Origin: Eonycteris spelaea
Taxonomy: Eukaryota > Chordata > Mammalia > Chiroptera > Pteropodidae
Assembly (NCBI GenBank): GCA_003508835.1
Contig: PUFA01000167.1
Coordinates: forward strand, 434,001 to 498,000
Reading direction: 5' to 3'
DNA length: 64,000 nucleotides
The notes below the pieces were generated by a model that worked only from the letters and a program-made list of their open reading frames with translations, did not search any database and was not told the origin of the DNA. Both the position numbers and the translations under genes were made by a program. Every line of letters begins with the position of its first letter. The stretch's first letter is position 1. This document shows positions 22,619 to 35,154 of this stretch, piece after piece.

Positions 22619-25600
22619 GTAAGGCATCTGGGATGCATTTTCTGAGTCACTGATTCCAGCTTGATGTTTCTGATATCTGGTGTGACTAGAGTGAGATGTG
22701 CAAGGACACCTTGTGAGGAATTATGGTACATATGCATCATCTATCATCTTGACTTGATCCTGAGATAAAGAAATTTATACCATGCATTCTACCTCTGTCT
22801 AGTATATGTGAGACAACCAGGCATTTTTGAGACAATTAAATCAAGAATGATTTTTTTGAGAAGCAGCACAATTTTCCTGTTACAGAAAGATTCCACACAG
22901 ACCTCTTCCATGAAGTCTCCTCCTCCAGCATGTTTAAAAATATTACTAGGTTTACAGAAATAGGATGCTGTGCAAATGTTCCAGTGTATGCTAGTTGCAT
23001 AAAAGGTTCCTGAGGAGTAGAGTGGACTGCTAAGAAAGCCTTTGTTTTCCTGCCCATCCTCCCCACCACGTTGCGATTGATGTTGAGTCTCCCTTGGCTG
23101 GAGCTCTGGAGAGTAAAAGGAGGACCCAGCCACAGAGGCCATGGGGACTTAGGAGTCAGAGGCACTGGCTGGACCTGGGGACTCTTGGCCCCCGTTGGGA
23201 TGCTGCAGGGAGGCTGGGGCTTGTTCTGACATTCACTTCTTGGGAGTAGAGCAGCCCAAAGGACCACTTGTGTTCTTTCCTGTATCTAGGGCTTTACTAT
23301 TAAAGGCTCTTGAGTGAGAAGTGCAAAGGCCAAAATATAAATTCAATTGTCTGTTCTTTTGAAAAGTGTTGATTCTGTTCTTTTGGAAAAGCATTGAGTG
23401 TTCCCATTGTGGAATTTGTGGGGCTTCTGGCCAGCCCTGCAGATTGTCGTGTGGTAAACCAATTCTGCTAATGTGTGTTAAGGTTTCTGTGGAGAGCTTT
23501 GTGCCCCTGGACAGCCATCTCTGATCCTGGCCAGTCATTTTGTAGCCTCAGAAAGAAATGTTGCTCTGGTTTGTAATTGTTTGTCTTAAAGTTTGTCAGT
23601 CCTGCTTGAAATCCTGGAAGTCACCGTAGAAGATTTTTATAAACCAAAAGGATACATTTGAAACAACTTAAGTATAGTGAAACTTTATAATGTTATTGTG
23701 TTTTTTCACTGGAACTGAATTATTTGAACCTTTTGCCTCTCGGAGGAAATATTTTACAAGGAAAACTTCAAAACAAAAAACAAGTTTTTTTTTTGGTAAC
23801 CTTATATAAAATTGTAACCGAAGATTTTATTTAAAGTGAAACAACTATTTTACATGGTGTGATGTTCTTCCGAGATTCTATTTGAATCTTTGGCAGTTAT
23901 CTCTAGAATATGATGAAAATACTTTAAATTGTGTCTGTTCAGCAGCCGCAACTCAGGTGAACAGACAAAGGTAGAGTTGTGAAAGACACATGGAACATTC
24001 AGAGAGGTTCCTGGCTCCCTTTCTGACAAACCACAGATGTCATTCCAAGTGCTGTTTATCTCTCCCTGGTGTGACTCTCAGTGTTTTCAACGGCAGAAGT
24101 ACACTTGCACTTTAGGCGATGTGTCCAAACACAGGTCAATGCAGGGCCTTGGAAAGGCCTTTGAATTTCCTAAAAAATGCTGAGATATTTTCCCACCACC
24201 CTGCTCTCCCTCCCCCTGGAGTTTAAACGCAATAACAAAGACGCGGAGTTTTGATTGACACCAAGAAATTCCCATAGTGTCAAAAAAGGACCATTGGACT
24301 AGGAATCCTGAGGAGAGCTGGATATATTGCTCACCCTTCAGTCATAGTATTGGGGAAAATAATTGGACCAATCTAAATCTCTTTTTCTTAATCTTGAAAT
24401 TGAGGCAGCGGAGTTCTAGTTGTCTCCCAGAGCACTAACTCTCTGACTCTGTGATCCTATGCAGACTAGGCTGGTTCTGAAAGTTCGGGTTGGGTAGCTG
24501 TGTGGTGGTGCAAGGAGACTGGCGTTAGTCTAGTGCCTACCCTGCCCCCCACCAAGACCATGGTGGCCCCCCGACTCTGGAATTGAGCTTTAGAACGGTC
24601 AGTTGTTGAGATTCTCTGGCTTCTTCCAAATCAGGGTATCCAGAAGACTCGGCTTATGAGAGCCATTGTTCTGGAAAAAGCCTCAAACTTAAAGAATTTG
24701 GACAGAATCGGTCCAACTGCAAGAAACGTGCAAATTGAAAGAGCATTGAATTTTGCTCTTTATTTATTTATTTGCTTACCCGTAACTATTTTGCTTCCTT
24801 GTAACTCTTTTGAATAGACCAAGAGGAGAAATCATCAGAATTTGCTGCCCAAGGGCCTCATCCCCCTTCGTGTCTCGCCTCTGTCTTGTTCACTTGGCGT
24901 CTGTCCCTCCTACCCTCTCTCTGGAGTGACCGTATGAAACATTTGGGGGGAAACTGCCCTTTCCAGAAGCCTGTTGTTTTGCTTACGGGGTCCATGTTCC
25001 CTTTTGGTCCTTTCACTGATGAAATAAAATAGTCATGAAGGCATTTGTTCCCTCCGGTGGTCCAGGTGCAGCCACTTCCCTCTGCATGCGTTGAATTAGC
25101 AGTGGTCCTTGCACTTCTGCCTTGCCGTAGGCCAGACACCTTGGCAAGGGGCTGGGATGCTGCACTTTTTTTTCCCATAGCACCAATGGAAGAGAACACC
25201 CTAGTTCATACTGCCAAGGGCCCTCTGCCCAGACTTTTTTTTTTTTGAGCCTAGATAGGAGGCAGATGTTGGTGTGCAGGCGGAGGGAGAAGGTGAGACG
25301 ATCAGCAGCTTTTAGCTTGTGTACGTGTAGAAGAAAAAGGTGTTATATTCCACCGGTTCTAGGCCCTTTGTCCAGTCAGTCCGTTGCTGCTGTTAATGAA
25401 CTATGTCAAACTAGGGAAACGTGAAGGGATTGTAGAATTTGGATGATGCAATGAATTTATCCTCAACTGAACTGTCAGACAATAAACTCCAAGTGTTGCC
25501 AAGAAATTTGTTATGGGAAATAATGGAGTCATTAGCATAATTTTTATTTAGCAAAGACAGTGGCTTGGCTGGTACTGTTTCAGTTGGCTTCAGCTGCTCA

Positions 25601-25788
25601 TAAGTCGATAGGTAAGTCGATCACAAAATGCTCCTGACAAGAACAGCACTGTTAGATGTGCTCCAGAAAGTAGCCACCTGTTTACTGTAATTGGAGAGCA
25701 AGCTAATTAATGTTATAAAGTGACAAGTATTGTTCCATAATTAAAGAGAATTACGATTCATCTAGACAGTACTTTCTATGATTCTTGT

Positions 25789-25814
25789 TTTTTTTTTTTT
25801 TTTTTTTTTTTTTT
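25789..25814. repeat. poly-T run
   Basis: An uninterrupted T tract of about 26 bases in intron sequence with no recognisable element body upstream. It may be the A-tail relic of a minus-strand retro-insert. Confidence 0.8.
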
Positions 25815-26689
25815 GAGAATGGATTTACAATTAGCTTTGAATATACAGATGAGCTTTTGAGGAGCTGTCCACTTGTCTGCAGAACACCCTTTGCTTCTTG
25901 GCAGTTTCAGTCTTGTTTGTGCCTGCACTAGAAAGTAGAAAGGGCCAGTTACTAAATTTTAAATCTATCCTCTTGAATCTTAGCCAAAGAGCTCTCTAAA
26001 ATAGCTTTAATTAATGGGGGAGGATCCTGAAGCTATTGACTAAACTTAGTTTTGTGGGTTTTCAGTGTGTTATAAGTAGCAGGCTCTCCCACTCCTGCCC
26101 TCTTCGTTACAAAAATTGAATACATTAGCTGTTGATTGCCTTAATTTTCTTGTAAAACTACTAACTTAGAGGCAAACTTTTATCAATCATGGGATTATAC
26201 AAAAGGGATATCTAAAAGCATACTTATCCAGGAGCCTTCACCAAGTGGGATAGCCTTACAGGCAGTTTTAGTGAGAAGCTTATAGAAGGGACAGAGGGAG
26301 AAAGCATCCTGTACATGTCCTTCGGAGGAGGGGGTCTCATGTGCCCTGCCCTCCTACAGCTAAGGAATCTTCACGCACTTCCAAAACTTCAATTTGATGA
26401 CATTTCCTGGAGGGATTCCAGAGCAGGAGCTGCAGACTGATTTCTGCACTGAAGGTGCTGCCCTCCGCGCCTTGTGCATAAATGTGGACGCTCAGTAAAT
26501 TCTAGTAAATAACCCAGTGGAGGGCCCCACCTACATGGGAGCAAAAGCGGATCTGTGGACAATGCCTCAGGTCAGAATGGAAGGAGCTACCCAAAGGGCC
26601 CTAGAAAGCTTTGGCTTTCTTCATTCTCAGAGGTCCTTTCAAGTGCTGAGACCTCAGTTCCATAGAAGAGACACAGAGGCAGACTCATG

Positions 26690-26885
26690 ACTGGCTCTGC
26701 CATTCACCATGAGGTCACCTTGGGCGAGTTACTGGACATCTCCATAGTTTGTTTCCCTATCTGTAAATGGGAAATAGCCCTTATGTTGCTGGAAGATTGA
26801 TGCATGTGCAAACCTCGAGTACCTGATGTGGCCCATAGTGGGCAGTGTTATAATAGTTATTGTTCATGTATGTTATTACTAAAAT
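26690..26885 (+). repeat. MIR SINE fragment
   Basis: Forward MIR core: 'tggctctgccattcaccatg', 'gtcaccttgggcgagttact', 'tccctatctgtaaatgggaa', then the 'gcccatagtgggcagtg' end with a 'tattgttcatgta' tail. Confidence 0.75.
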
Positions 26886-27570
26886 TAAACCCACTTCCTC
26901 TGCTTTCTTAAAAAATATTAGTTTCTAAGCCAATAAAAAATAAATATGTTGAATCATTATAATTTGAGTTAAATGTCTGCTGTGGTCTATTAAAACCTTC
27001 ATGGGATTTGGTAGAGTTTCTGCCTTTGACAGAATTCTGATAATCTGTTAAACAAAAATACAAATAAGTAATCTAATTAAATAATAATTTTTACTGCTAG
27101 AAGGATGGGTTGAGGTTAAACAGGATCAGGTGAATGTATCTTTTCTCAAGTTTTAATTCTTAAAGAGAACATCGTAGTAGGATTCAATTTTTTAAAAAAA
27201 TTGTAAAAAGGCAAATATACATAAAATATAGACTCAAATAACCTGATGATAGCTATATCTTTTTCCCTATGAACCAATTTTCAAAAATTACGATTAAGAA
27301 ATGTGTGATTATATTAAAAATCTAAAGAAATAATTGTTTCTTTTGTAGTAATACCTTATGACCCTTTTTATGTGTCCTTGATGAAGTATGTTTGTGTGTG
27401 TGTGTGAAGTTTCAAGCATAGTTTATTTTAAATGTATTTCTTTAAAAATATATTTGTAGAACAAAAACTATAAGAGTAGAGGTGAGCTTCTTGGAGGTGA
27501 TGATGGCAAGTAGAGAATGTCCCAGTGTTACTCATCCTCACCTCTTGCTCACACTGGCCTTTGCATTTAG

Positions 27571-27680
27571 ATCCCCAGGTATATCATCACGCTTCATGAA
27601 CTCCTGGCCCATACACCCCATGAGCATGTGGAGAGGAAAAGTCTAGAGTTTGCTAAATCAAAACTGGAGGAACTATCCAG
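27571..27680 (+). CDS. RASGRF2: RASGRF2 exon: DH conserved region 3
   Basis: The exon is 110 bp, phase 0 at the start and ending with two bases of an Arg codon (tcc ag|gtatgt). [19 protein letters not shown] is the long C-terminal DH helix (family pattern: P..R...Y..LL..LL..TP), central to Rac GTPase contact. It is followed by a basic-acidic helix [14 protein letters not shown]. Confidence 0.98.
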
Positions 27681-28326
27681 GTATGTGGAAAATCTATAAT
27701 AAAGTCTTGATATTGGAAAGTGCAGCTTAGTCTTTATGGAAGCCTAATCTGTCTGGAGAGCAAGAAACAAGACACAGTCTTGCTTCTTAGATTTACCTGA
27801 ACGTTTCATGCTAGTTCTTGAGGTTTAAGTTAGAGAAGTTTAACATTTCTTTTAGGGTAATAGAAAAATCATTTTTTGTTGTATTTTTGTATTCATGTTT
27901 GGCAAGAAGTTGGAAAATATATGTTTTGAATTTATCAGTGACTTTTCAGTGTTTTTGGCAGGTATTTATTTCTGTATTCCTTTACCTTATTATATAGGAT
28001 AAATGGTATACAGGTCTCTATTTTGCCTCTAAGAAATGGCATCCTAATTTTAATGAAGGTCGCTGTTCATAAAAAATATGTTGCTCTCCTGTTGCATTTA
28101 CAAGCATCATTGCCAGGATACTCATTTATCGCTGGCCAACTTATCATGCAGAGTCATAAAGTACTTTGCTTTGGGTAATGACTTGTTGAAGCCTGCACAT
28201 TCAGGCTCCTTCCCCCTAGCCCCTGTTACATTCATGCAAGTTCCCAGGTGGAGCTCTTCTTTGTTTACCTGCAAGGGCAATAGAAAATATCTCTTACTAT
28301 GATCCTGTATGTGTTATATCTGACAG
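27681..28326 (+). other. RASGRF2: RASGRF2 intron, short
   Basis: A 646-base intron with donor gtatgt and acceptor tatctgacag. I see nothing recognisable in it. Confidence 0.85.
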
Positions 28327-28445
28327 GGTAATGCATGATGAAGTGAGTGACACTGAAAACATAAGGAAGAACCTTGCCATAGAAAGAATGATCGTAGAAG
28401 GCTGTGATATTTTGCTGGACACCAGCCAGACTTTCATCCGCCAAG
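28327..28445 (+). CDS. RASGRF2: RASGRF2 exon: end of DH and DH-PH2 linker
   Basis: The exon is 119 bp. It completes Arg, encodes [19 protein letters not shown] and ends [13 protein letters not shown], plus one base of Gly (caa g|gtaagt). It covers the last DH helix and the connector to the second PH domain, where the DH-PH interface is set. An open frame continues downstream into the intron, but the donor is strong and that extension has no support. Confidence 0.98.
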
Positions 28446-29569
28446 GTAAGTCCCCAGCAGACCCACGGTCTAAATGATCTCTGCGACTGGCACATCATCA
28501 CTGGCAGATCCAGGAAAGCATGTTGGAGCAGGCTTGATTTAGCTGTGTCATTAATGCTATTTGTGCAGGACATCCCCATGGCCTTGACGAAGGCTGTGGT
28601 TGAGGCCCACTTGTGTAGTGTTTCTTTTCAGGAGCACGAAAAACAGCAACAGAATAATAGAAAAAGCACAAGTGGGCCAGTAAATCACGTTCTGACTGGA
28701 GGCTTGTCCTCAGTGGACAGGGCATTCTCTACAGCTCCAAGGAGGACAGATCAGTCTGGCCGATTGGAATGCTGGTTCCAGGTAGTGATGACATCCAGGC
28801 AAAAGCTCAGAGAAACTTGCAATACTCGGAGCTCTTCCACCTAGCAGTGGAGACAGTGTCTGAAGGGAAAACAGCTGTCTGTTGTTCCCATTTTTCATCA
28901 GCACTTCTGGAGGCCCTACATTATATGATTTGATTCAATTGGTAACTTCAGTTGCCATGAACTGTCTCACTTTTGACCCTTTGGTAATGGTAAAGATACC
29001 GTATATATGGGGTGTCCTTTGGAGGTATCACCCAGTAAATTAAGCTTTTGAAGAGCTGAAAATATTTATGCCGGAAACCGTGGAGAAGCAATAGCCTAAT
29101 GGTGCATGTCCCTCTATGGCTCTCATCCCAAAGTGCAGGAAGTAAACCACATCCCAAGTTCTTTTTAAGTGCTTGTGCATTCTGCAGGAGGGGAGCATGC
29201 CCATGAAATTGATTTGAGACAATATATTGCACACACTTATAATTTTGAACTTGGTGAGGAGTGGCACATGAATTTGGAACTAGAATTAACCTTTTATGTA
29301 GTTTCTTTTATAAGATGCCAATATTATTTAATAAGATAATTTGCGTTTCTGTCACCTACCAAAATGTGCTGCTGAAAATATTTTTTACCTCATCAAACAA
29401 GACATTATTTGTGCTGTGCACATTAATTTTTGCATAGAATACGTTAAAAAATTAACACATGCTGTTCTATTTTGGAAGTATATTTTAGGAAATTATACTT
29501 TTTCTCACTTCTTAGCTTTTCATATTAATTTTTCTTTAAATAATAGTGTAATATATTGCTAACAATGCC

Positions 29570-30020
29570 AGGCCTTCCTAATTTCCCCTCTATTCCTCTG
29601 TACTGACTCCTGCCTTCCTGGCATTTGTTTGTCTCTGTGCCTTTACATGTGCTGTTCCCAACCTGGGGGCCCGAATGCCCTTATCCTTCTCTTTAATGCT
29701 TCTCGAACATTCTACTTGTACTACCAGGCTCAGGTCAGACACCTCTAAGGAGCCTTTAAAAAATTTCCCCTCAACTTCCCCTTCCCTGCTCTCCCCTCCT
29801 TTCCCGTTAGAATGAATTTACCTTCTTCTTCATTTCCAAGGCCCTTTGCTTCTGGTGCATGAATTTCATCTTCTTATGTATTATATGTACATGTTTGCAT
29901 GCCTGTCTCTCCCAGTAATTATAACTCTGAAGGGCAATGTTTATGAATTCCCTCTTGCCTACTACTGTGCTTCCCATGATAGATACTTGGAAGATGTGCT
30001 TTGGATTAAATTGAATTGCA
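29570..30020 (+). mobile_element. LINE2 3'-end fragment
   Basis: The typical LINE2 terminal order is readable: 'gtactgactcctgccttcct', 'gtctctgtgcctttacatgt', 'gctgttcccaacctggg', 'aggctcaggtcagacacctc', 'ctctgaagggcaatgttta' and 'gtgcttcccatgatagatac'. It is highly diverged. Confidence 0.7.
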
Positions 30021-31109
30021 GTTTTGGTAGTAAGGTGTCTTATTTTGTATTTTTCTTGTGTTTAGAGTTTACTGAAAAATACTAATTGACTTGAGCTTTA
30101 TGTGAAAATGAGAAAAAAGTTTCTATTACTAGTATTCAATTTCTGAAAGGACTTTTGATAGATAAGGATTATTACACATAAACATTTAATATATTTCTGC
30201 AAACTTATACTGTTTTGATTTAAGTTTGTAAAACCATCTATAATGAAAAATGCTGGATGTTTGAAAATATTGAGTAAGTCATATTTTTTAATTGCCCTGG
30301 AGGAAAATCGATCTCGAGCCACCTCTCCCTTTGATTCAAGTCAAGTGGTTATTTATTGCTTGTCTGTATCACGCATTTAAAGCACTCCTGTCAGTTATTA
30401 ATATATCTGATGTTGTTTTTATATTGATGTTGATGCAATGACTTGCCTTTCAGCAGTATTCTTCTGTGTTGTTTGATTTGGTTGGCCTGTTTAGGAATTA
30501 CTCAATAAAAGTGGTTTTAAAAAATCAGACCTTAATCTGAAAGCAGAAAGTTATCCAATTATGGACAGTTTGGTTGGAAAGTTTGCATTGTTTTGCTTTG
30601 ATTACCCCCTATTATCATTTTTACTAAATATTCTTAATGTGCTTTAAAACCCACTGAGGTGATTTTTCTATTCCTTTAAACTTTGAGGGATTCTATTTTC
30701 TATGAAATGGACTACAATTTATATCTACCTGAGAGCTACTATTTTTGGTATTTACTTCTAGGGCTGATATAAGGTCTGTTTCATTGTGTGTGTGTCAGTG
30801 TGCACAAATGCATATGTGCACATATGTTGCATGGTTTTAAATTTAAATGAAATTTTATTCTGAGGACTAGAAAAATAAGTCATTTGAAAGGCCTCCTCAC
30901 ACTGGGGCATCAGCTAATCTTGAATGTTGGCCCATGGGAATTTAGTGAGTCAAACAACAGAAGTTTAATTATAAATTGATTCAATTATTAGACAGTTGAT
31001 GAGTAGGATGCAAAGTACTGTAATATATCCATGGTATGATATTGTCGTTTATTTCCCAAAGTCTATTAAAAGCTTATTGAATAAATGTTTAAGTGTCTGG
31101 GGCAATAAT

Positions 31110-31300
31110 AGCCAAATCATTGGAGGTCAAATTCTGACTCCTTCACTTTTTTGCTGTGTGGTATTGGGCAATTTACTTAACCTCTCTTTGTCATAGTTTT
31201 CTCTTCTTAAGTTGTAGTACCTATAATTTAGGGTTCTTGTGAAGATTAAGTAAGTAGTTAATGCTAACCAAAGCATCTAGACTAGGGCCTGTGAGGTTAT
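31110..31300 (+). repeat. MIR SINE fragment
   Basis: Forward MIR core: 'aaattctgactccttcactt', 'tttgctgtgtggtattggg', 'caatttacttaacctctctt' and 'gttcttgtgaagattaagta'. Confidence 0.75.
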
Positions 31301-31689
31301 GACATCAACTTTAAAATCCAAGATCCAAATTTTGGAATGAGTTTCTATTTTCAATAACACAAAATATGTATGAATATTTAATAGAAGATAAAGGCACTTT
31401 AAATGGACATTTTGTAAAAAATCCATCATTCATAGGCAACATTGTCTTATGAAAATGTGAATCAGGAAAATTAAATAAAGGTGACTGAATTCAGAGCAAA
31501 ATGCACTGAAATGAGAGATGGACATCTCTGATATCTTAATCATTCCCATACTCAAAAGCATGTACTTTTTCAGTGTGCTAGTGGTCTTTGAACTTGTCAC
31601 ATGGGGTCTGGCAATAGTTATACCTTCTCAAAAGCCTAACCCAGTAATCTGGAAATTGGTCTTAATTCTTTTTCACTACTGAGCGGAAT

Positions 31690-32545
31690 TAAGAATAAGT
31701 GGATTACAGCATCAATAAACAAACAAACAAACAAACAAACAAACAAATAAATAAATAAATGAGAGAAAGATAATAAATACTGACAAGGATGTGGAGAAAA
31801 GGGAACCCTTGTGCATTGCTGGTGGGATTATAAATGGGTGCAGCCACTATGGAAAAAAGTGATGTTCCTCAAAAAGTTAAAAGTAAAACTACCATATGAT
31901 TCAGCAATTCGACTTCTGAGAATATATCCAAAGGAAACTAAAACACTAACTCGGAAAACATCATAGCAGCATTATTTACAATAGCCAAGACATGGAAAAC
32001 AACCTAAGTGCTAATTGATGGTGAATGGCTAAAGACATTGTGATATATATATTATATGATGAAATCCTATCATTTTGAAGGCACTGTGCTAATAAGTCAG
32101 TCAGAGAAAGACAAATATTTATCATCTTATTTATATGTGGAATCTAAACAAAATGAAACAAAAATATACCAAACTCATAGAAAAAGAGATCAAATTTGTG
32201 CTTATCAGAGGCAGGGGTGGAGGAAGGGGGAATTGGAGGAAGGTGGTCAGAAGGCACAGACTTAAGCTACTAGGGATGTAATGTATAACATGATTACTAT
32301 AATTACACTGCTGTATGATATATAGGCAAATTGCAAAGAGAACAAATCTTGAGAGTTCTCATCAGAAGGTGAATTCCTTTTTTATTGTATCTATATGTGA
32401 TGATAGACGTTAACTAACGTTATTGTGGTAATTTTATAATGTATATAAATCAACCATCAAGCTATGCACCTTAAACTTGTACAATGATGTATATCAGTTA
32501 TTTCTCGATAAAACTGGGGGAAAAGGGTAAAAGTGAAAAAAAAAG
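31690..32545 (+). mobile_element. L1 3' end with an expanded A-rich tract
   Basis: After the (AAAC)n(AAAT)n stretch, the sequence follows the L1 ORF2 tail: 'gacaaggatgtggagaaaag', 'cttgtgcattgctggtggga', 'aactaccatatgattcagca', 'aatagccaagacatggaaaa', then a 3' UTR-like part with 'gctatgcaccttaaacttgt' and an A-rich end near 32545. ORF2 fragments contain stops. It is sense to the gene. Confidence 0.85.
31716..31760. repeat. (AAAC)n-(AAAT)n microsatellite
   Basis: About eight aaac units pass into four aaat units at the place where an L1 normally has a short A-rich stretch, so it is an expansion inside the L1 fragment. Confidence 0.95.
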
Positions 32546-33889
32546 AAAAAAAGAATAAGGGCAGTAGCTGGTCTTGAATGTCACTCTATGGGAATTTAGT
32601 AATAGAAAAAATTGTGTTGTAATTTGACCCCAATTCTTAGACTGATGAAGGAGATACAGAGCACCATATCATACCAATGGTCTGATAGGAATTACTAATT
32701 TAATACTAATTATTTCTATAATTTGTAGAGAGGACTCTGTAAGTCTCATGGTTGTTAAAATGCCATGTCAAACATAAGATGAAATGTGAAAAATACACTT
32801 AACGTGTTTTTTTTAATATGATTTTTTATAAACCAAAGAATAGTGTTGAAATTACTCATTTTTAATTCAGCTGTATGGATTTCTGTACATAGTTAAAATA
32901 CAGTCTCCTGGTTGGATATGAGGGAAACAGTTATAGATTAAGCATATTAGTGTGTAGTTGCCAAGGAAACATCTATGTTTTTATCTCAAAGCTGAAATTC
33001 ACAGTAATTACTAATGTATGACCCAACAGTGTATGCTATCATTTCTGATTTACAAAATAATTAAGTGCTAGAAGCATTTACCAATGACCATATTATTACT
33101 GAGTTTTTACAGCCTTGTTAATATTCTTTCTGAAAATGACTCCCAGACCCACTTGTCCACCAAGATATCTGCTAAGCCCCAGTTTTTCACTCTACCCTGA
33201 ACGATCTGCTTGGATGACTCGCGACCACCCATGGCAAAGCTGGAACCTACAGCCTTTTCCCATCTATTCCCTTTACAAGTTTTAGTTTTTATGTTGCTGA
33301 ATCCACTGCTATCTGCTAGCCACGCCACTTCGGGAGACTAAAGCTGCGAGCTGTTTAGCCTCTCAGGCCTCAGTTCCCTTTCTGTGAAATAAGGCGATGA
33401 TCGCAGTCCTGAAAGCTCTCTGGCCTTACTTCCTTCGAGTGAGTCCCATGAGTACGATGCTTTTGCTGCTATTACTTGCTCATCTGCTTCTCTAAGCATT
33501 CTGCCTTGAGCTTTCCCCATGCCTTTAACTCTTCAAATTTAATGACTCGCTGCCTGCTTTTCTCTGACAGTTTGTTCCCACCTGCCTCGCCTCCCTCATT
33601 CACTCTCCTCCTGCAATCAGGCCTTCTTTCCGCCCTCTGGTCCCTAGTCCCACGCCCTCCCCCAGGACTGCTTCCATGCTATATTTTAGGCCTCAATAGT
33701 TGGAGAGTGAAGCAGCCCCACCTAACACCTAAATAGATGGAATTTGGGCATGGAAGCTTGGGTCCTTTGCCACCCTGTACATGTTTAGATCTCTGTGAAA
33801 AACAGATGCTATTTGAAATAGTCATATGTTAATGTGACCCTTTTGTGACCCATAATCATAGTTTTACTCTTTTGTGTATATGAAGAATT

Positions 33890-34060
33890 GTAGTTGAGGT
33901 TTTTTCCCAGTTACAGAAGTAATCTGTGATCATTAAAAAAAAAAAAAAATCAGGAAACCCAGAAAATGTGTGAAGAATGAAAAAATAACTGCCTGAAATC
34001 CCACCTCTTAATGATGACCACTGTTAATATTTAAGGGTTCAATATGCATTTAATAGTTCT
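33890..34060. mobile_element. old L1-type fragment (tentative)
   Basis: The phrases 'cagaagtaatctgtgatcat', 'cctgaaatcccacctcttaa' and 'tgatgaccactgttaatatt' recall the 3' parts of old L1M elements. It is very diverged, so orientation and limits are uncertain. Confidence 0.35.
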
Positions 34061-34993
34061 TAAGAGGCTGATATGAGCCTTTGTAAGGCTGCATTTGGGG
34101 TGGGTGGTAGGCTAAACAAATAGAAACAATACTGGCTCAGGCCTTTTCAGAAGTCAGAGGCAAGGTATTTACAAGAATCCTTCTGAGTACTCTTTGGTTT
34201 GATATTTAGCTTGATTGGGATTTTATTTTGAAGGGAGAGGGAGGTCATTATTAGAGTGAAACTGTATAAAGTCAATGCAGAGCTTCTCACATTGATTGGA
34301 AGGCAGTTCCCCACCCCCACCCCCCCACAGGAATGCCCTAGGCATGTACTTTATGTGGTTTCTTTTCCATTTAGAGTCCACGAAGAATTTTTATCACACA
34401 TAATTTAAATGTAACTTAAAATAGCTGCCCTTTTAAAATAGCCCTTAACTAAATTGTGTTGAATTGTATAATCTGTTTATTTTTATAACATACATATATT
34501 GCACATTCTATTTTTAAATACAAAGTAAACTCTAATAATATACTATTTATCTACTTTTAGTGCTTTGAGAAGAATAAATTCTACTTGCTTTTTATTATTT
34601 TATTACCATAAGTAATTATACAATATGTACCTTATTGTGAAGTAAATAAATTGATTGAGATCAGATCACCAAGGACAGATGGCAGAAGTGCCTTATTCTT
34701 TGTATCCAATTTGGCTTTCTTTCAGACTTATTTTCTTTCCAGCATGTAGATGAGTAATCAAATCTAAAGTGTTTTACAAAAAAAAAAAAAAAAAGTAGGA
34801 ATTACCGTGACCCTTAAAATACAATGCACTGCTGCTTCCACTTAGAGTTTAGGGGATTTACTTGTCCCAATGGTGCCTTCAGTAAATCCTTGGTTTATTG
34901 GGAAACAGGTCCTGGTGTTTATTGCATCAGGAACAGCTCTCTTACTTGACGGAACTTTAATTGCTGTTTATTCTTCACTTTTATGATCACCAG

Positions 34994-35154
34994 GTTCTCT
35001 TATTCAAGTACCTTCTGTTGAGAAGGGGAAACTTAGTAAAGTTCGCCTGGGTTCGTTATCTTTGAAAAAGGAAGGAGAAAGGCAATGCTTCTTATTTACA
35101 AAACACTTTTTAATTTGTACAAGAAGTTCAGGAGGAAAGCTGCATCTGCTCAAG
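34994..35154 (+). CDS. RASGRF2: RASGRF2 exon: first half of PH2
   Basis: The exon is 161 bp. It completes Gly and ends in phase 0 (ctc aag|gtactg). It encodes [17 protein letters not shown], then [20 protein letters not shown] and [12 protein letters not shown], the first beta strands of the PH domain directly after DH. As I recall it, human RASGRF2 has Arg where VEK appears here, a conservative change. This PH domain is needed for DH activity in the family. Confidence 0.97.

Larger units (their letters stand above)
22619..27570 (+). other. RASGRF2: RASGRF2 intron within the DH domain (second, long)
   Basis: It contains a MIR at 26690-26885, a poly-T run at 25789-25814 and a short (GT)n near 27390. 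The stretch about 25420-25760 is unique and rich in homeodomain-like TAATTA motifs (see findings). I see no RNA gene or further exon. Confidence 0.8.
28446..34993 (+). other. RASGRF2: RASGRF2 intron between DH and PH2
   Basis: It holds a LINE2 3' end, a MIR, an (AAAC)n-(AAAT)n tract with an L1 3' end, a possible old L1 piece near 33890-34060 and short poly-A runs (33936-33950, 34780-34795). The rest is AT-rich unique sequence. Confidence 0.85.

Noticed and set aside
22836..23267. 143-codon minus strand open frame
   Set aside because: It is intronic, with no recognised protein, no poly-A relic, and another overlapping open frame on the same strand; likely chance.
28404..28844. 146-codon + strand open frame overlapping an exon end
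   Set aside because: It is in a different frame from the exon and runs through a strong gtaagt donor. No similarity was recognised.
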